Shown in pieces: positions 58,601 through 64,000 of a DNA stretch of 64,000 nucleotides. Position 1 is the stretch's first letter; each line of letters begins with the position of its first letter. A program made the translations under genes and the position numbers. This DNA is from Acanthaster planci (taxonomy: Eukaryota; Echinodermata; Asteroidea; Valvatida; Acanthasteridae), in the NCBI RefSeq assembly GCF_001949145.1, contig NW_019091362.1, forward strand, positions 7,659,586 through 7,723,585. The letters are read 5' to 3'. The notes beneath the pieces were generated by a model, which was not told the DNA's origin, made no database searches, and saw nothing but the letters and a program-made list of their open reading frames with translations.

Positions 58601-61600
58601 ATTTTTAATAAAAGTGACTCCAGCACTTGGCAGATCCTTTTCTCTCCGTGAACGCTAATGATGCTCTGAAAAAAATGTAGCTGCATTAAGGTTGGATTTT
58701 AAAAGTACTTTCCAGTTTGTGATCTTTGAACTGGAAATGATCAGGTGATTTATATTAAACAAACTGTTTTGTCATATCTGCATTAAATTTACTTCCATCC
58801 AGCTGAAAAGAATTAGATATTTAGTATTCCACAGTGTTTCACTGTTTACAACCATTTGTGCAGTGGAAAGCAGCACATTTTCCGATCTGATTTCGTTTTC
58901 AGGACTAATGTTTAGGTTTAGTGTTAGTGACTTTAGTATACCAAGGTTTCCCAACCAATTCAACACTGACTGGCAATTTGTGTCCTGAAGACTTTTAATA
59001 AAGATTCCTTTCGGCTTAGCAATCAGACTTTGAATAAAAATAAAGAGAACAACTCGTTAGAATATAAAGGTAACGAAGGCTCACTTTCCAGGCGGAAAGC
59101 TTTGATGATGTGGGCGAAGAAATTAATCACCTCTCACTTTGTTTGGTCCTTAACTTCCCTACCCTTAAAATATGTGGCTCATCTGAAAGATGATACTTCC
59201 ACATAGTTAAATTGTACTGTGTAACCTCACAGGTGACGAAACTACTTCATAATTTTGATCCAGAGTTTGGATACACGGTACGACAGACTGCTTAACCTCT
59301 GTCCTCCGTCTGAATTTTTGCCACCGAGGTTTTATGATTCGTCTGTTCCTTCCCCCACATGTTTATTTGCTGTCTCAATGATGTCCTCAGTTCGAACTTC
59401 TTCATGGCTGTCAGGTTTTATTGTCGCTGATACAGACCTTTGATAAGCCATGCAGAATGGAAGCAGGTGTTGCCGTGGTAAACAATCACCAGAAGAGATG
59501 GTGAGACAAGTGTTAAACTAACAGTTGGAAAACGCTTGATACGTTTCTGTGATTTATTTTGTATTTGGAGAGGTAGACCTCTTTTCACATGGACATACTT
59601 GCATGTTGGTTGTTTCCCAGTTCACATGCCGGTCTTCACCTTGTACGTGGGAACTCTCTTGGAAAAAATCCAAGCATTCAGTTGCATTTTATAATTGATC
59701 CCAGGACCAACAAAATCAAAGTGTTTTACTTGATCCTATTTGAAAGAGAATAGCTCTAGGTATTGCATTTTACTGTGGAATGAATATTTTGGAATCTTCA
59801 CCTCCCTCACCAATTACTTGTATGAAATTCTCTTGTGTAGTTTGTGTTTTGGAACAGCCATACGGTTACCACCAGTTGTTCTGTCTACCGCCCTCTGTTG
59901 ACATCTTGAAAGAAGTTTTCTGTCTAACCAACCAGACCAGACTGTAGTTGGCAATCGAATACAGTTAAAAGGACTTGGTCATTTTTCCCACACAGGTTTT
60001 TACACCAGAAAAGCTTACTTCCGGAGATGAAGCTTTAAACCCCCCAAATTTATGACTGCCATGCAGGTGTAGGATTTGATCCTTGCTCTCATGATTTCTT
60101 GTGCAGCAGCCTTATCATGTAACTTACAAGGGCACACCTCAGGCATAACATGAGCCTTTGCTCACATGACTCCATTAGACTTGGGAAATAATCAGCACAT
60201 TGCCTGTATGGCCTCTTGTTTTTGTTAGACTCACTGGAGTATCCATGAATATTACAAATAAGCCTCATGTTACCTGCTAGTGCTATTTGAGGGCTAGACC
60301 AGTGAAGACCCATGGAAGGATATGATTAGAATTGGTTTGCTTGTGCAACAACTACTGAAGTATGGTTTAAGATGTTTCTAGGATACATTTGTGTGATGGG
60401 CTCGCACTAGTAATGTCAGAAGCTGTGCAAGGAATATACAGCATCACATTGTATGCATAAATAATTGTAACTCTCACATAGTTCTCACATGTAGTGTCAG
60501 CATTAGACCCGGCAGTGTGGTGATGCAATGAAGAAGTTTATTACAGAATGAATTACTCTTAATAATTTTTTAGAAATACAGTGTCCAAACCTAAGCATAG
60601 GGGTAAGATGCTGCGGGGGGAAAAGAGAGGAAAGTTACCTCTGTTTTCTAAGCATCCTTGCCTGTATGCAATTTGCATACCAAAAATGAAAGTATAAATT
60701 GTGGAAATCAAACTACCGGATCCCCAGGCTTTTTTTCCCCGGTATCAGTATAGTTTCTCTCCTTTCACTGCCTGTTTTTGTCTCGTGGATCTTTGGTATG
60801 TGGGGTTTTTTGTTCCCATCATCTGGGAGGGAATTCTTTTCAGCTGTGCCAAGGGAACCGAGACACTCAGCTTCTTCCTCATTCCATTCTCTCCCGATTT
60901 AGGTCCAGTCGAGATGGTGCTGGATTGTGTTGCGGGACTTCCTGGAATTGAGCAATGACAAAAGAGACCAGGGCTGTAGAAAAAGGGAGGATGAAACGTA
61001 ATGGGTGGTTTATTGTTTTAAGTCACCTAAGGTAAAGCCGTGAAAAGTCGTAGGGTAGGCCTCCACGGCATGGTGGAGACAGCTTCTTTGTTAGGAAAGT
61101 TTTTTGCCCCCACATAACAACACATGTGTAGTCCCCACAACTGCGAAACAAATATGTGTGTGTTTTCTATGTATCCTGTTACTTTCCCTGGGTGACATGC
61201 TAATCTGGCCACCAGAATTAAAGAGTCTGTGCGGTGCATTTTATTTACTACAACCCTTTCACATTTGTGTTTCAATGAACCATTAATTATTTCAATTTTG
61301 ATGCTACTTTATGAGGTATTTGGGTGCCTGTTTGGTTTTTATGCCAATTTGAATTTCCGTATTCATGACAATTAAAACTATAAAGTCATGCCAGGCAAAA
61401 AACCTGCCAAGAAACCGTTGTTTTTTGTATATGAAATTTTTCTGCTCTGTATTTTCCTTTCTTCAGTGACTCATTGTTGGAATACATGGCAATTAAGGCA
61501 ACAAAGAACCCTTTCTCAGAAACTTTCACTAAACATATTTTGGGTTCACAAGTTACACAGACGACATTGACCGAACTATGTTTTCTCTGAATGACATCAC

Positions 61601-61800
61601 AGAAACAGCTGTTTAAAAACAGTGCATTGTTTCTTTCTCTTAGCACCAAAAAATATGTATCTGAGAAAAAAACATTGCCTGGACCCTTTAAATGCCAAAT
61701 GGGGGTGGTTGGTGGTACCATGCTTACATGCAGGTGGTACATGTATGTGCATGTTGAATATCTCTTTGACCAATAGGATTCTGTGACTTATTGAAATGTA
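55640..61800. other. Intergenic region without supported genes
   Basis: Apart from the 12-bp tandem repeat, only short open frames, T-rich tracts (such as 57,875-57,905) and low-complexity sequence were seen. No rRNA, tRNA or spliced gene was recognised. Confidence 0.5.
56925..56965. repeat. Three-copy 12-bp tandem repeat
   Basis: GCAGATGACATG repeats three times, the last ending in GCAGATGACATAC. No other role is seen. Confidence 0.8.
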
Positions 61801-61824
61801 TACAAGTGAGTGTGTAAACGCCTT

Positions 61825-62092
61825 CAATCGTGGACCTATAACAATAGGGGTCAATAGGGTCCACGGTTGCCGAAGAGTCCACGGTTGGAAAACGTGTACA
61901 AAACATGTGGGAGGTCTTCCGAAAAAGTTAGAGTATGAACAAGAGTATGAACAAAAGAGGAACAATAGGGAATCCACGATTGAAGGCATNNNNNNNNNNN
62001 NNNNNNNNNNNNNNNNNNNNNNNNNNNNNNNNNNNNNNNNNNNNNNNNNNNNNNNNNAGGAACAATAGGGGGTCCCCAGTTGCAGGCAAATA
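61825..62092. repeat. Minisatellite spanning an assembly gap
   Basis: Units resembling GAACAATAGGGRATCCACGA followed by TTGMAGGCA occur on both sides of the gap. Variants (CAATAGGGTCCACGGTTGCC, AGTCCACGGTTGG) occur from 61,850. The 68-N gap at 61990-62057 lies inside the repeat, so its true length is unknown. Confidence 0.75.
61990..62057. other. Assembly gap (68 N)
   Basis: Sixty-eight N within the minisatellite. Open frames drawn across it are not meaningful. Confidence 0.99.
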
Positions 62093-62099
62093 CACACTT

Positions 62100-64000
62100 G
62101 TGTGTGTGAGTGTGCTGCCAGTGCAGTGAGGACCTCTCCATAGGTCCACATGTTGTTGGCCTGACTATATGTAGGAGTACATCTTACAAGAGCCAAGAGA
62201 GAGGATTGCCAATTACATGCAGCTGGTCAGACAATGAAGCTGGGAACATCTTTTCCAGAATATCTTCTGAAACCGAATTGAAATGTCTGTTCCCATGTCA
62301 CTGCTAAACTGGCTGGAACCAATGTTCACCTTGCTGCATATACGTGTAGATGGCAAGATTTCAAGCAAATTAAAAGCAAGCAGAAAGTGTCTTTTGTCTA
62401 TTGTTTGTTTATTTGTTGAAAGTGGAATTTTCCTTGGCAAATCAGGAAGAAATACGAATGAGAAGAAATCCAGAATTTTTTTTTGTATCTTTGATTTGGA
62501 GGAAACGTACTTAGCATTGGTGTCATCAAGAATGTGGGTCAGCCCTGAGTCGAAAAAAAATGGGGGCCCAGTGGCTACCCTGTCCCCCCCCCCACCTCAG
62601 CTTCCACTGCCAGTGTTCTGAGTTTTTAGAATGAGTCCAGGCATGGACTTACCTCAGTGTCATAGATGCTTAAGCTCAGAACCCAAGGACTTTGGTTCCA
62701 GCCTAGAGTAATGCAAGAAGGAATAGATTGACCCTCATGTGCCAGTTTGTTGACAAACCTTGTGACCAAATGGGTATTACTACAGTGCATGCCAGACTGC
62801 AAAAATACAGTGAAACTAGGGAAGGCCTTCGCAGTTACAGCATACTAGCTCCTGCCCTTGAAAACGAGCAAAAAGGGAGGGGGGCATGCAAAAACCAAAC
62901 CTCGTGGCCTTCCCTTCCCCTTTGCTATCTCTGTTTACATGATAAAAGTCAGTCTTGGCAACCCCCAATGACCTGAGCCAAATCTGGGTCATGTGACTTC
63001 ATCAAAACATCCACTTTCTTTTTGGGATGTACATGTACATGTACATTCTTGGAGCCTACTTAAACAAAGGGTCCCTTTTATGGCCGGGCCACTTAATCAA
63101 CTTGAAAGAAAAAGGAAATAAGGTAGTTGAATATCTGAAAAGGTGATGTATACTGGCAAAACAGACAGCCTTGACTAGTCTTTACTTTACACTGAAATTA
63201 CAACTTCTATGATGCACTTTTGTAGTACATGCAACACCCTGTCCAATCACAAACACACAGGTGGTTTGCTTTTGCACATGGAAAGTGGGTGCCATCTGGC
63301 CAAAACATGCAATTCTGTGAACACTTGGCACAATTTTCAGGGGACAAAACAAACGTGTTTGTGATGTTTATTGTGGAGACCCGTTTTGGGGGGTACCCTG
63401 AATGGGCTGCACCTTTCCCCTTGCACTAGATTCGTAAATTGGGGAAGTTTCTTTGTTGAAGAGTAGGGCTGAGTTTGTTCTGATGCTCGATGATGATGTG
63501 CAAGGTATGCCAGTGCGCTTGGGAACTTCCAAATGGTATACATCCACTGGTATGTGACATAATTATTAACATAAAAATAACAGCATAAATAAAAATAAAA
63601 CAAAGACAAATTATATTTTTAAACAATTAGGAAAATCAGTCCTTAACATAACGTCTCCATGAAAACAAAAACTTTTAGGACCACCTGCCCTACATTTTTC
63701 CTTAAGAACTGTGTCAGCTGGGGAATTCATTCCCTGAAAAAGAAAGACTTTCTGCAGTGGTCAGTGTGCATGCCAAAGCTTACATTGTGTGGGTCCACTG
63801 AGAATGCTTTCAAAAATGACGTTGGCATTCTTTCCCTGTTGAGAGCCAAAAAAGAAGAAAAAGTAGTTTACATGGCGCTTTATTTCAAAAATGTTGATGA
63901 CTTTTAATGTGAAAGCGTTGGGGGGAAGGGAACAAGTTGTGAGGTCGATCTTTTCTTATCAGAGGAATGCAATGTGTTAGGCTTTTGGCACGCTAAGCGG
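62100..64000. other. Right edge, no supported gene
   Basis: Contains an ACATGTACATGTACATGTAC-type run near 63,030 and ordinary AT-rich sequence. Nothing coding is supported. Confidence 0.5.

Noticed and set aside
61597-62196. 199-codon - strand open frame
   Set aside because: It crosses the 68-N gap and a minisatellite.
1-64000. tRNA, rRNA, CRISPR or bacterial-type operon signals
   Set aside because: None could be supported; the sequence is animal nuclear DNA.

Overview
Organism. This is animal nuclear DNA: spliced genes with GT..AG introns, AATAAA signals, many foldback and dispersed repeats, and about 40% GC by eye. The content (a two-pore channel gene with many small exons, plus a lineage-specific cluster of single-exon rhodopsin-class peptide-type GPCRs) fits a marine invertebrate, most likely a deuterostome such as amphioxus. 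That assignment is an inference; no sequence here fixes the species. || Layout. (1) From about 0.8 to 42.05 kb on the + strand lies most of one gene, a two-pore channel of the TPC2 type (TPCN2). Seventeen exons can be placed exactly, and their splice phases join into one open frame from pore loop I to the stop codon. The N-terminus and most of domain I lie upstream of the window; a 36-nt candidate micro-exon sits at 92-127. (2) The intron between the thirteenth and fourteenth visible exons (10,868-39,707, about 28.8 kb) holds a tandem array of class A GPCR genes, all on the opposite (-) strand. Three are intact single-exon genes (11.5-12.7, 22.9-24.0 and 32.4-33.6 kb). Five are pseudogenes or remnants (13.7-14.1, 15.6-16.2, 17.5-18.6, 25.5-26.6 and 36.7-37.9 kb), and one more 3'-flank fragment lies at 29.1 kb. 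The repeated unit includes flanking DNA. A 5' module recurs upstream of all eight receptor copies, and a two-receptor block (15.4-19.5 kb) is a diverged duplicate of another (22.7-28.05 kb). (3) From 42.05 to 64 kb no convincing gene was found: TPC2 3' flank, a MITE-like element, dispersed and tandem repeats, one assembly gap inside a minisatellite, and one weak possible terminal exon near 55.5 kb. || How the parts relate. TPC2 is an endolysosomal cation channel gated by PI(3,5)P2 and NAADP signalling; the receptors are plasma-membrane 7TM proteins. Nothing shows that they act together. The link visible here is genomic: transcription of TPC2 runs through, and antisense to, a receptor family that is still duplicating, decaying and undergoing gene conversion inside its intron.
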